Below, in pieces: positions 1 through 10,700 of a stretch of DNA of 64,000 nt. The number at the start of each line of letters is the position of its first letter. Within the stretch, counting starts at the first letter, position 1. The notes beneath the pieces are model-generated. The model saw only the letters and a program-made list of their open reading frames with translations, made no database searches and was not told the origin of the DNA. A program made the translations under genes and the position numbers. Origin of the DNA: Mycogone perniciosa (lineage: Eukaryota; Ascomycota; Sordariomycetes; Hypocreales; Hypocreaceae). Location: positions 110,173-174,172 of the forward strand of contig JAOALB010000121.1 of assembly GCA_025331125.1 (NCBI GenBank), read 5' to 3'.

Positions 1-597
1 TCTTGGAGAGAGACAGAAAGGCAGTCTCGCATTCCCAAACTTAGCACTATTACTAATATGGGGAAATTAGAAGCAAACTGGGTCTTGAAACTAGTTGAAC
101 CTAAGCGAACGGAGAGAGGGATGAAAAAGGCGGGAACGTACACGCCTGAGTGCCCAAGGGGGTCCATCTCCAGTTGTGAACATGTAACAGAATGCCGTTT
201 TTGGCGCCATTGGCTTGCGGTAGAGAGGGTGGCGGAGGAAAATCCGCCGCTGCTAATAGCGCACGCAGCCAATAGTGCTTACTAGGTACTTACCAATAAC
301 GCCCGCATATTATTGCTTTCGTTTTCTATCTCTACGAGGTTTCCCGTTGCTATAGACCGATGTCATTTATTTAGAGTACTCACACCAACACGCAATACTC
401 TATTGATAATAGACTTCCACCTTCGGGACCCAAGTCAATATTTCCAGGTCCTTAATTTTGTTTTATTCACCTCCAATACACTGACAAATACCTCTGTAAG
501 TCACACATAGCCCTATATGATGAGTTTATACTAACCATGTCCTCCCTCTAGCGGCTGTACTGTCATTTCCCCCTAGTCAAATCTTGTTCCGCCCGCT
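1..597. other. Intergenic, no recognisable gene
   Basis: Two short open stretches on the plus strand (58-285 and 313-510) have no recognisable domain and no fungal coding character. Part of this interval presumably serves as promoter for the gene that starts at 598, but I see no clear TATA box. Confidence 0.5.
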
Positions 598-1140
598 ATG
601 TCGACAGCAATTGTCCCACCACCCGAAGTAACTGCCCAGCACTACCCAGGGACTCGAATGTGTATAAGGTCTTACCTGCCGTACGAGCGTATCCTAGAGA
701 AACTCTATGGCTCAGTTGGCGGCCCTGAGAACCCACCATGGCCGCGTGCCATAGCTCCTGTTAAGAATACGGACCTCGAGACCTTTACTGCCGCTGTTCT
801 ATCCGTTGTCGGACCCCATGAGTTCATGTACTTCAATGAATACAGCCACGATACCTGGGCCCCACCAATATTTGGTATTGGCACTGGTCGCCGATTCAAG
901 CGCGTCTTTATCGGCAATCCACTCCTCGGCATCACGGTTCTCAGGCACGATCTCACCACTGGCCTCGCTGCTCCAGTTGAGTTGTTCTTTCTAGAGGATG
1001 AGGACGGAAAAGCTACCTCAATCTACTACCAGCTTCCTTCGTCGCTTATGGCCCGCATCAACACAGACCCCAAGCTCGTGGCCGCTGCATTGAGCCTAGA
1101 CGAGAAGCTGGAAAATATCGTTATGTATATCGCCTCATGA
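598..1140 (+). CDS. DUF302/TT1751-like small protein
   Basis: This single exon encodes 180 residues from an ATG at 598 to a TGA at 1138. The second half carries the pattern I associate with the DUF302 (TT1751-like) fold in fungi: a 'GNPLLGITVLRHD' strand-helix segment (residues about 106-118), a 'GLAAPVELFFLE' strand and a 'YQLPSSLM' segment near residue 145. No signal peptide or membrane helix is visible, so it is probably cytosolic. The biochemical role of fungal DUF302 relatives is not established; such proteins are found in bacteria and fungi and sometimes lie near secondary-metabolite genes. The nearest such gene here, the broken polyketide synthase, is over 6 kb away with an ankyrin gene in between, so a functional link is not supported. 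Family assignment is from motif memory only. Confidence 0.7.
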   Translation: MSTAIVPPPEVTAQHYPGTRMCIRSYLPYERILEKLYGSVGGPENPPWPRAIAPVKNTDLETFTAAVLSVVGPHEFMYFNEYSHDTWAPPIFGIGTGRRFKRVFIGNPLLGITVLRHDLTTGLAAPVELFFLEDEDGKATSIYYQLPSSLMARINTDPKLVAAALSLDEKLENIVMYIAS

Positions 1141-3418
1141 GGGACTGGGTAATAAGTAGACTTTTGTGCAGGGGAAGGTCAAACAACTAGATAAGATTAA
1201 TGGTTGACCAAAGATTTGTGTTTCATTCAAGTATATGTTTGAAGACGAGTGAAAGGTAGTCTATTAGCACCCTTTTGTATTTAACTTGACAAATTCCGCA
1301 CCAAGACCTTTCAATCCCTTGGTACCTTGTGCCGTTGTGCTTGGCTGTCGTCATCAACCAACACAATATCACCAGACTCTTATGTAAAAATGTGCAACTT
1401 GGCAAGGATCTGTCACAAGCGGCTGATATCACGACTGAGTTGCTGTTCGCCACCACCATCTTGCTAGGCAGCTTGAAGAAAGTGAGTTCGATTAGCGTTA
1501 TTACGACAAAGAATAGCGCAATAATTTTGATACCAACAGGCCAATATCCGAGGATTGTAGGCCCTACTTGGCTCAGAGTCATGGAAACCAGTAGGGCCTG
1601 GCCAAGGAAGATTATGGCCAGCATCATGTTCACATATGTGGCTGGCCATACAGGACGTGATTTCAGGTACACTTTCGAAATGTAACACGTATATGCTGTC
1701 TGTATACAGCCAATAAAAAGAATATTCAAGGAGGAGGAATTGGATAGATCATCAAGCAGTTAGCCGACAACAGTATTTTAACCGTTACTGTCCCTTCTAA
1801 AGGTGACTTTCAGGGTCATAAGATCATGTGTTAAAGGTCTAAGGCACAAACTCTAAGAGCATCCTCATAAAAAATATAGTGTAGGCAAGATAATAACTAG
1901 AAAGAAGAAGCTTCAGCGCGTTTGCAATAATGGGAAGTGCTAGTGAAGGCGTTTGTATGTCCCCCAGAAATAGTTCGTCGTTCGCCGATCTGTACCCAAA
2001 AGGATCTATCACTTTGCCAAGGAGCGCATGACAGAACAACGAACCAGTACTGTACTCACCCCTCGATTATTGGAGATCTATGGCGACTTATCGAAATGAT
2101 ACCATTATGAGTGACACGTTCAGTAGTACATGTGATTCTCACGATCACCAAGATCAACTTGTCGATCTCGAGTCGACAGTCCACCGCCAAACCTCTGACA
2201 GACATTAGGGTACCCATATTTCCCTGTGAGCATCTCGAAATGGTGTCAGATTGGAATTTGTTCTTGGACGTATCGAGATCCATGATATCCCTAGAACATG
2301 GAATATCATAATGAACTTCGACGTTGTGATCAAATTGGTTGTCGTAATGGTCGTGCCGCCAACAAGAGTTAGGATCGCTACTGTTATGAACTACTACATG
2401 GACACACGGGTAAAGATATCAATGACGCCACTAGATAGGATATAATACAATTCTTCTTGACACGGATTTTTCATTGTTTTCCCTACGCCTGAGTATTGAA
2501 TTCTTCGGTCCGGTATCAGTCTCCGGTGAATCCTTCCGTGGAGCACTTGTTTTTGTCGTCGTCATGCCCACACGACTTCCTTCCCAAATGTTTAGTGAGG
2601 GTTGGTTTAAATGTTTCCTTTCAGCCAAATATCAGTTACCATGAAGATGGCTTCGGGCTCTTTGAGGTATAAAAGAGTTTCCTGAACTTATTGGTTATGA
2701 TAGTAGAGCGTCTATCATAGTCGCTAGCACTGCTTATGGCATTCTATTCTTTGCTCTCCCCTTTGACCACATCTTCAAGATAACAATTTGTTTAGCTCAG
2801 TGCGCGTACGTAGCAGTATCTCTTCTCAGTTGCTCTTAGCACAATGACAAGGTGTGGGATCTTACTAGGCGGCACGTCCAGACCAAGAAGCTGATGTCGT
2901 TGAATTGTTGATCCAGGGCCAAGGGATAATTGAATACAACTCAACACTATCAGCTACCGTGTTAGGTTACCTACTGGTAATAAAACTAACCTTCTATAAC
3001 CTGATTCACCATGTTGCCCTATCTGGTCTAGGTATCACCGGAGCCACAAAGCCGGTGGTGCCGGTCCGGGCGGGTCCGGTCATCCGGTCATCCGGACTGT
3101 TCCCCGTCTTCCTTACCGCATTAAGAATCGCGGCCGCCGATTTATGGAGATGGCTCGATCCAGGCACAAGCTAAATTATAGTGCTTTGCTCTTAATGGCC
3201 GAAACATTTCGATATGTCCATAAAGGGCACCATGTTCAGCCTAAACCAACCTCACGCTGCTAACCCGAAATAGTCGAGCCCATGATACACCGCGAAACCT
3301 AAGCGTTTCAGAATAATGAAAGAATATATTCGTGTCCAATCTGGTGTTTCTTCGTTCATTATAGTCAAACTTTTCCCCTCCCAACCCGTTTGCCCAATCT
3401 GTGACTCAAGGTGCATCT
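1141..3418. other. Gene-poor interval with a possible decayed membrane-protein ORF
   Basis: This is about 2.3 kb with no gene I can support. On the minus strand, 1223-1760 is open and encodes at least two strongly hydrophobic stretches (around 1590-1650 and 1490-1560). A shorter hydrophobic open stretch lies at 1839-2039 on the same strand. They could be exons or remains of a polytopic membrane protein, but the plus strand is also open at 1329-1685 and I find no consistent splice structure. Around 3050-3097 there is a CCGG-rich patch described separately. Confidence 0.3.
3050..3097. repeat. CCGG-rich short repeat patch
   Basis: A GC-rich run in otherwise AT-leaning intergenic DNA contains five CCGG steps and a perfect tandem duplication of the 8-mer TCATCCGG at 3080-3095. 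GC-rich clusters of this kind occur near the ends of some hAT-type transposons, but I see no terminal inverted repeat partner or target duplication, so its origin is open. Confidence 0.3.
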
Positions 3419-6031
3419 CTAAAAAGCCAATCGGATTCTCCGCCTCTTTTCGTCCCGCTCTTGACTCTTCCGTCCGATGTTCCTGTGCACTTCCTTTCTC
3501 TTTCTTCGCAGACGTCTTAAAAGCCTCCCTTGTCTCTTCAAACCTTTCTTTCGTCTCTTTAATCCCTTCTCACCGTCATTAATCAACTTGGTTAGTTCCT
3601 CCACACCTTCTCCCAATACTTGATCCACGCGTTTGGGACCAAAACGGCGCTTTAAATAAGATATGACATCGTGGCGTTCCATCAGCACCCTCAGCACGTC
3701 ACTTCTCTGACACCTTGCAGCGTGATCAATAGGTGTCATCCCTTCATGATCAACTGAAATCGGCGAGATATCGGGTCGCTCCAGTAGCAACACGATCACC
3801 GAGAGCCGCACACGGTGGTTCTCTATCGCGCGAGCCAGCGCTGTCTTTCCCTTGTGATCCTTTAAATCAGGCTTGATATCGCACTGCATAAACAGCTTTT
3901 TCACTATCCCATGGTTTCCTGGGTCATCGTGATCTGAAGCCACTGCCAGATGCAGTAGTGTCGAGCCCTCAGGGTCTTTCATATTGACGTCTGGTGCTGG
4001 TTGTCTGTGCAGTAGTAGTAATACCATATGCTCCTGTTGCCAGCGTACAGCGGCCTGCAGAGCCACGTTAAAGCAACCCTCCTGTAAGTATAAGTTTCTC
4101 CTAACATCCGTTTTCTGGAATGTCGATTCCATCTCCACTAGCATCTTTTCCACGTCCTTTTGCTCATTAAGGAACGCCCAACACATGGCTGCGAAAAGAA
4201 ATTTATAGTCGATAGTTCCATCACTCCTTTTCAGAAGCATCTCGATTATAGCCAAGTTGCCTCTTGACAGTGCGCAGCCTAGGGTCCCAATGGTATCCGG
4301 AGTTGTCTTGGCAAATAGTAGCTTGAACACCCCGGCGTGACCTTGCCTTGCTGCTACCCGCAGGGGCGTATCGTTTCGAGAATCTCTAATATTGACATCA
4401 ACATCCGTCCGATTGAGTAGTTGTTCTACAACATTCTCATTGCCGGCTCCTGCCGCCAAATGTAGTGGCGTACTTCCTTGACTATCTCTGGCATTGACTT
4501 CGACATCTCCTCGCTCAAGGAGAATCTGAGTCCCAGGCAACCCCACAAACAATGTCGACATGTGTAAAGCCGATCTTCCTCCGTCGTCCTTGGCGTTGAT
4601 GTCAATATCCGGTCGCTGAAGTAGCTGTTTTGCTACTGACTCATGACCGTACCATACTGCTAATTGCAGGGCTGTCATGCCCCTATCATCCAGATCATTA
4701 ATGTCAATATCTGTTTCTTTGAGCAGCATTTTGGCGACGGTTTCACCTCCTATTGTTGCCGCAACGTGGAGCGCTGTGCCGCCAAGCCTAGTTTTTGAAA
4801 GTTCGACATCTTCTCGCTCGAGAAGTATTTCCAGTATGGCCTCAAGTTCCATGTGCACTGCTAAATGCAGGGCTGTGTAGTACTCATGGTTTCTACCATT
4901 GATGTCGATCTCCGTCCTCGCAAGTAGCAATCTTGCCACAGCCGTGTGTGTATTTAATGAATACATTAAAGCTGTGTAGCCATTCCTGTTTCTAGCATTG
5001 ACATTTATGTCTTTTCGACCAAGTAGCAATCGCACAACTGCTTCGTGTTGCTTCAAGGCCGCCACGTGAAGAGGAGTCAAGCCCTCTGGGTTTGTTGTGT
5101 TCACATCCACGTCTCGCTCAACCATCAACTTGACTATCGTGGCATCTCCTCTCTCTGCTGCCAGATAGAGAGCGGTGCGACCCTCCTGGTCCGTCAAATT
5201 CGTGTCGATATCGTCTTGCTCTAGTAGGAGTTTCAGAATCTCGATATGATGAGAAGACGCAGCAATCATGAGTGGCGTTTCCGACTCCGAATTGCCCGCG
5301 TTTTTATCCACGTCGGCCCGCTCAAGAAAAAGTCGTACTATGGCTGTCTGCCCATTGCTTGTTGCCAAAAAGAAAGGTGTCTGGCCGTCCAAATTCTCGG
5401 CATTGACATCGGCATCGTAATCAAGTAACAGCCTGACGATCGACTCGTGTCCGGTTTGCGCAGCTAAGCCGAGAGCTACATGGCTGACATTCTTTCCATA
5501 ATCTATGTGAACGTCGTTTCGTTCAAGCAGCATCCTCACCATGGTTTCATATCCTCCATGTGAGGCTAAAGTTAGCGGAGTATGCCCATTGTTGTCGATA
5601 GCATCAGCCGCGATATGTGTTTGCTCGAGCAAAAGTCTCACAATTCCCTCGTGGCCATTGACCACTGCTAGATGGAGAGGCCTTTGACCAGACCTAGACG
5701 CGCGGTTTATCAATAGGTTCTCCCTGTCTGACAAGAGAAGAGGACCGACGGTCCGGTCACTGTCGTTGCCCCAAAGGCTATAATACCCAGGGTACTCGAT
5801 AATCAGATGGCTGTTTCGATAGAGTATTGACCTAATCATATCCTCTTCTCCGTTTATCACGAGATAGTTGAGTATTGTCGAGTCATTCTCATCTACTATC
5901 CGCAAGTGGCGGTGCGTCAAGCAATTTTCGAGACCCGGAAACGCACGCAACAGAGAGTACATCTCTTCCGGCTGAGTATTCTCCGCGATTTCAAGGAGAA
6001 TCTCGCCTGGCAAAAATAAGGGTCCAGGCAT
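3419..6031 (-). CDS. F-box-like plus ankyrin-repeat protein, 870 aa
   Basis: A single exon from the ATG at 6031 encodes 870 residues. The N-terminus (residues about 5-45, 'LPGEILLEIAEN' then 'YSLLRAFPGLENCLTHRHLR') is an F-box-like helix pair that recurs in the other ankyrin genes of this window. From about residue 100 to 790 there are roughly twenty ankyrin units of about 33 residues with the family marks G-x-TPL-x-hAA and hV-x-hLL-x-R-x-D-h-x-h-N. The last about 60 residues are strongly basic (RRKKGLKRQGRLLRRLRRKRKE), which fits a nuclear or nucleic-acid-facing tail or a coiled coil. Ankyrin arrays bind protein partners; an F-box-like head would suggest substrate recruitment to an SCF-type ubiquitin ligase, but this is inference. 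Its paralogues lie downstream on the same strand at 15-21 kb. No frame defect is visible. Confidence 0.85.
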   Translation of the reverse strand: MPGPLFLPGEILLEIAENTQPEEMYSLLRAFPGLENCLTHRHLRIVDENDSTILNYLVINGEEDMIRSILYRNSHLIIEYPGYYSLWGNDSDRTVGPLLLSDRENLLINRASRSGQRPLHLAVVNGHEGIVRLLLEQTHIAADAIDNNGHTPLTLASHGGYETMVRMLLERNDVHIDYGKNVSHVALGLAAQTGHESIVRLLLDYDADVNAENLDGQTPFFLATSNGQTAIVRLFLERADVDKNAGNSESETPLMIAASSHHIEILKLLLEQDDIDTNLTDQEGRTALYLAAERGDATIVKLMVERDVDVNTTNPEGLTPLHVAALKQHEAVVRLLLGRKDINVNARNRNGYTALMYSLNTHTAVARLLLARTEIDINGRNHEYYTALHLAVHMELEAILEILLEREDVELSKTRLGGTALHVAATIGGETVAKMLLKETDIDINDLDDRGMTALQLAVWYGHESVAKQLLQRPDIDINAKDDGGRSALHMSTLFVGLPGTQILLERGDVEVNARDSQGSTPLHLAAGAGNENVVEQLLNRTDVDVNIRDSRNDTPLRVAARQGHAGVFKLLFAKTTPDTIGTLGCALSRGNLAIIEMLLKRSDGTIDYKFLFAAMCWAFLNEQKDVEKMLVEMESTFQKTDVRRNLYLQEGCFNVALQAAVRWQQEHMVLLLLHRQPAPDVNMKDPEGSTLLHLAVASDHDDPGNHGIVKKLFMQCDIKPDLKDHKGKTALARAIENHRVRLSVIVLLLERPDISPISVDHEGMTPIDHAARCQRSDVLRVLMERHDVISYLKRRFGPKRVDQVLGEGVEELTKLINDGEKGLKRRKKGLKRQGRLLRRLRRKRKEVHRNIGRKSQERDEKRRRIRLAF

Positions 6032-6589
6032 TGTGGGAGGTTTAACAGTGATGAGACAAATATTTTCTCCAGAATGCGTTCAAGTTTGTTCTTTGGCTGA
6101 GTTGGGGTGGAATTGCGACACCACCAGAATTCTGATCGGGGTACGGAGTACGTATAACATATGCACACGGCTCGCTGCGCACTGTTATCACAACAGGCCT
6201 CAGAATGTGATGTTGTCGCAGCAGGGGAGCAATATTAGTAATATTTGACATATATTGCTACTATTATTATCGTGTTCTCAAGGCAGGGGGGTCTTCCAAA
6301 TCGGTTCCTATTCGCCTGTCTTATTCATGGCGCTTGCTGCATATCTTCCCGGTCTCAAGCTCCCCACTCCTCCATTTCTTTTCTTCTTCTTCTCTATTCC
6401 CCAAATCGACCATATTCCAATGCCCTATTGCATGGCTTGAGTCATGCCTTCTCAACCAAATCACTCTTTCACGTCCTTAAGCACAGATTACTGCATGGTC
6501 TATGGGTGCATCTGTATGCTATATTGGGCCTTCTACGAAATAGACAGCGGCTGTAGTTCACTCACCACACCAATATGTTCCTAGAACAC
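6032..6589. other. Upstream region of the 870-aa ankyrin gene
   Basis: No gene is seen here. It contains one copy of the dispersed motif TACGGAGTA (6142-6150) and a pyrimidine-rich plus-strand stretch (about 6375-6400). Confidence 0.4.
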
Positions 6590-7568
6590 TGCATGATGGA
6601 GAGGAGCCTCAGCGACCTTGAGTGTAGCATTCGACTCCACAATCATACCTCCTTGCTGCCTAGTCCAAGGCTGTCCAGTCAGAACCATTTCGGCGAAACA
6701 TGGTCACATCACCGCGGTCCAATAGTGCAGCCTCATAGTCTCCCGTCCGTGCCAAGCTTGCATTACTACTACGTATCTACGAGTAAATGAGAGGCGTTGG
6801 CCCCGCCCAGATATACCATGATTCACGACGGCTTCGTGGCCTGCTGCTGCCTGCAGAGCCATGTTACTCTGTATTGCCTCAGTTAATCGTCATCCGTAGT
6901 GCCAACCCGGGTTTCCTTGTTCTGTAGCAGCAGTTAGATAACGCTCTGATGTCCTTCTCCTATTGCGTATAGCAAAAAGTGCAGCCCTTCTCGTCCGTCA
7001 AGGTTGACGTGTATGTCTTTTCAGCCAAGCAGAAATCGCGCAGCTGCTTCATTCCAGTGTCTGTAGTTGCATAGAGGCGTATGAGTGTAACCACGCCTGT
7101 CTTGTGGGTCCATTTGAATATGCGTATGTGTCAGACCACAAATCCAGCAAAAGTGAATCTCCACACTATGTACGTGGATCAGTGACCTTATATGCTATGT
7201 GACAGTATGCGTGTCCTTCATACCCACCATCAACTGCCCTGCTGGCAAGGGTGTACAATTTTTATGCATAGTTTGCCATTATTGTCCTCTCTTTTTCTCT
7301 TTTTAAAAACAGGTTTATTACCTCAACAACTCCTCCCGCCCGCAGCCTCAAAATCCACCCCCACATTATGCCGTTACCGCAGTAATTGTACTAAGGCTTT
7401 ATTCCCCTCACACACAGCCTGAGACAACGGTATCTCAGCTGTCTTAATTAGAGGATTTGTCTCAGTACATAGCAATTTGTACTGTGTTTCCGCCCTTGCC
7501 CACAACGTCTGGTATAGCCTGACTGCCCGGGTAAAAGCCTCCCAATGTCTCGAGGCCAAGAAACACAC
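6590..7568 (-). pseudogene. Decayed ankyrin-repeat paralogue
   Basis: Minus-strand fragments keep the nucleotide texture of the neighbouring ankyrin genes. For example 6995-7130 aligns by eye with the repeat-unit boundary at about 4970-5100 of the 870-aa gene: GTCTTTTC(A/G)(G/A)CCAAG(C/T)AG followed by AATCGC(G/A)CA(G/A)CTGCTTC. The open piece ending at 7374 reads 'PLSQAVCEGNKALVQLLR', a typical ankyrin helix pair. The fragments are spread over several frames with stops, so no functional protein is expected. Same orientation as the intact paralogues; it lies between one of them and the polyketide synthase. The exact limits are uncertain. Confidence 0.65.
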
Positions 7569-7738
7569 ATAAGATAGTATACTATTTTTCAGGGTCGAGG
7601 TATTCGGCTGGCTATCTGGAGGAGAAGCTGGGGCGGGGAAATGGATGTATCAGGCGTTGTGGTAGAATGCGCAGTGGATATATGAACAGACCGGCAGATA
7701 AATCTCCAAGATATGAAACACTAAACCACAGTACTGCT

Positions 7739-10700
7739 CTAAGCCAAGAAGCCCACATTCTTCCAGCTGCTGACAAACAAACGAATTAGACTCTCCCTGA
7801 TGGGCCCAATGTTTGCTAAAGTGGGCGAGTGCTCTCTCGCCTTGGCTGTTCCCAGTAGAAGTCCTCCACAACTTATCCGCACAAAATTGGCATCCAAGAA
7901 ATCTACCAGCAAGAATCCCGGGTTGGCACCTTCGGGGCTATTGTCCTCCCGTCGCGGCCAATCTCGCACCCGCTGCAACCACTCCTCGAAAGGAATTATA
8001 CCCGTTGTATTTTGTGGAATTTCCAAAACATTGGCTAGCACATTGATGACATCTCTCCAGGGCTGGCGCACTGGATTCTCTATGTGGTAGATGGGATGCA
8101 GTGTCACCTTGTCTGGCTGTGTCAGAATCTCGACCAGTGTCTGTGCCACATCATCGGCTGTTGTCCATCCCATAGAGCTTGGGAGATCTGGAAGAGCACG
8201 AAGTGTCTGGGATGACTTGATCATAAAAGATACATGTTCCATAGGATTCCAATGACCACTAATGCTGCTGCCAGCAATCTGGCCCAGGCGCACCGCAGTT
8301 GCACGGAACCGGTCGGGGTATAGATGAAGCATTGCATCTAGCATGCGCTCATAGATGTACTTTGCGTCACCATACCCAGTCGGTAATACGCTACCAATGG
8401 GAACTCTTTCTTCGGGCACGACCTGTTTGCCTGTCCAGAGCGGGTGGTGGCCAACGGCGGCAATGGACGAAATGAACTCGAACGTTACCAAGCGCCCACG
8501 AGCCGAGATATCGCGCGCGAGGCTTACCATGTGCTTCATGATGCGCAGCTGAGGCTCGAAGCGCCTGACAGGCCATTTGGAGTGCATAAGCCAAGCGTTG
8601 TGCACGATATGTGTGACGCTATCGAGGAGTGAGCGATGATTGTCGTCAGACAGACCAAGGTTTGTAGGGTTCGATAGACCTGCTTCAAACACCACAATTT
8701 TGGCCTTGATGTCCGTAGGAAGCTCGATGCCCTTTTTAGACAAAGCTTTCATTTGTCGCTGCCATGGATCTTCTTTATTGGGACGATTGAGGCACACAAC
8801 ACGCTCGACATCTTTGCAGAGGGCCGCCTCCACGACCAAGTGAGCACCCAGGCCGCCAGTAGCGCCGGATATCAATATGCATTTGTCTCGCAGGTTGGAC
8901 TCGGAAACACTCGTAGCCACAGGTGATGCTAGGTTGTTCATGGAGTCAGCAAAACCTTGAGTCAAGTCGCGTACATAGTTAGCAACGACCTGTTCTCGTA
9001 CCACACAGTCTGTAGAAGCTCCATTGCTGGGGTGGTAGTCAATGGCGTGTTGCATCACACGTTCGCATCTGATCGCCAAGAAAATTGTTAGAATTCGGTT
9101 CATGTCATTCTATAAAGCCGGAGGATGAAGTCTATATACAATAGGCAGGCCAAAATAGCAAGGAAAACGATCTCAACACTACTTACCGGCTAGTCGTGTC
9201 AGCAGAAGCCAGTATCAATTTCTCAATATCGCTTTCTGGTCTTACGCCATCTGTCCAGTCCACATGGCCATAGCCAATGGCTTGCAGATCTTTCTCCCAC
9301 CTCGACTCACAAGCCATGGTGTGCCGGTACGCATCATCAAACAGCCACGAACCCTCAGAGAGGCCAAAGATGAGGTTGACCCAGTCGGGTGTGCGTGTCA
9401 TCCCCAGCATGAAGAGAAATCCGTCTAGACGCAAGAGGTGGCGGATGTTCTTCACACTCTCGAGGAAAGAATGAGCAGAATGGGTGGCCTGACCGGCGTT
9501 GCTAGCAATAACAAAGTGCTGTGTGCCCACTAGATCCTGCTCCGGTGCCTTCTCATTGTCGAGGGCGCGGAACCTCATCCACGGATATTGGTTGCCCCAT
9601 TTCTTGCGTGCAGCTGCAACAAAAGATAACTCCGGGTCCGTAAACTTGTACTCAACCGATACTCCCAGCAGCGCTAAAAACGGCACAAGTCGCTTTGTGA
9701 TGTCTCCGGTGCCTGCTCCCATTTCCAGTATTCGGAGGGGCCGACTTTCGCCGACTCCGTTCGGCCCCACACGGGGCTTTGAGGTCAGCCTGGTTAGAAA
9801 GTCTTCCATCTGTGCGTATAGCACCCGGTTCAGCGGCCATTCAGCATAAAAGACACTGAGGAGCTCGCGGCCTTCTGGACAGCCGAATATCAGCTTTTCA
9901 CCATCTGGCTCGCCAGATAGCACGCGGGCGAGGTTTACACCCGCGTAATATATGAGCTTATCGGCTGGGTGCTGATCTAGGAAGCGCGCGAGCATTTCCT
10001 CGTACAACTCCTTGCTGTGGCGCTGAGGAAGTGGTACTGCCGTTCTTGTAATTCTATCACCGTCGACCTTGATGATCTGTGTCCTAGCTTCCAGCATCTC
10101 GTACAAATAGGTGACAATCTGCATGTGGTACTTGCCATGAGATATTCGTGAGAGCTGCTGACCGGGTCGGGAATTACGGAATCCAGCACCAAGAGCTTCA
10201 AATGCTTCAATAGTCAGAGCCACTGTCAACTCATTCTGTCTTGGTAAGTCAGCAACATAATGGGACTGGCCCATGTCAGTTATACGTCCGTCTATCAGCT
10301 TCTTAGTCTCATAGAAAGCTTCAATGACGGTCGCAAATGAAAGTTTCAGCTCGCTAAACTCTGCCACTCCAAACTCCTCTTCGTCGGGTGGAGGAGTCGT
10401 AACGTCAGCCCTAACACCAGCGCCATCTGCAGAGGACGTGGTGCTTGTTGCATCGCCATCAGACCCTTCATTTGACTCATCGACCTTGACTAGTACCTGG
10501 GTATCCATGCCTATACCCAGAGCACTGGCAACACATTTCATCAAGCCGAGCATGTCGTTGACGGCGAGAATCTCGATCTCGGGCAACTTGACTTTGAGCA
10601 TCTTCTCAATCTCGTGTACCATTTCCATTCCAGTCAACGAGTCAATACCTAAATCAGCTAGTTCACTGTCGTCCTTGATCTCGTCCAGTTCCAGGCCAGA

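Noticed and set aside
58..510. Two short plus-strand open stretches at the window start
   Set aside because: No domain, weak coding texture, no conserved start context.
1329..1685. Plus-strand open stretch of 118 codons
   Set aside because: It overlaps an equally open minus-strand stretch with hydrophobic helices; neither has splice or start support.
3419..6031. Regular repeats suggesting a CRISPR array or satellite
   Set aside because: The periodicity of about 100 bp comes from ankyrin-repeat codons; units are divergent and coding, with no identical repeats and spacers.
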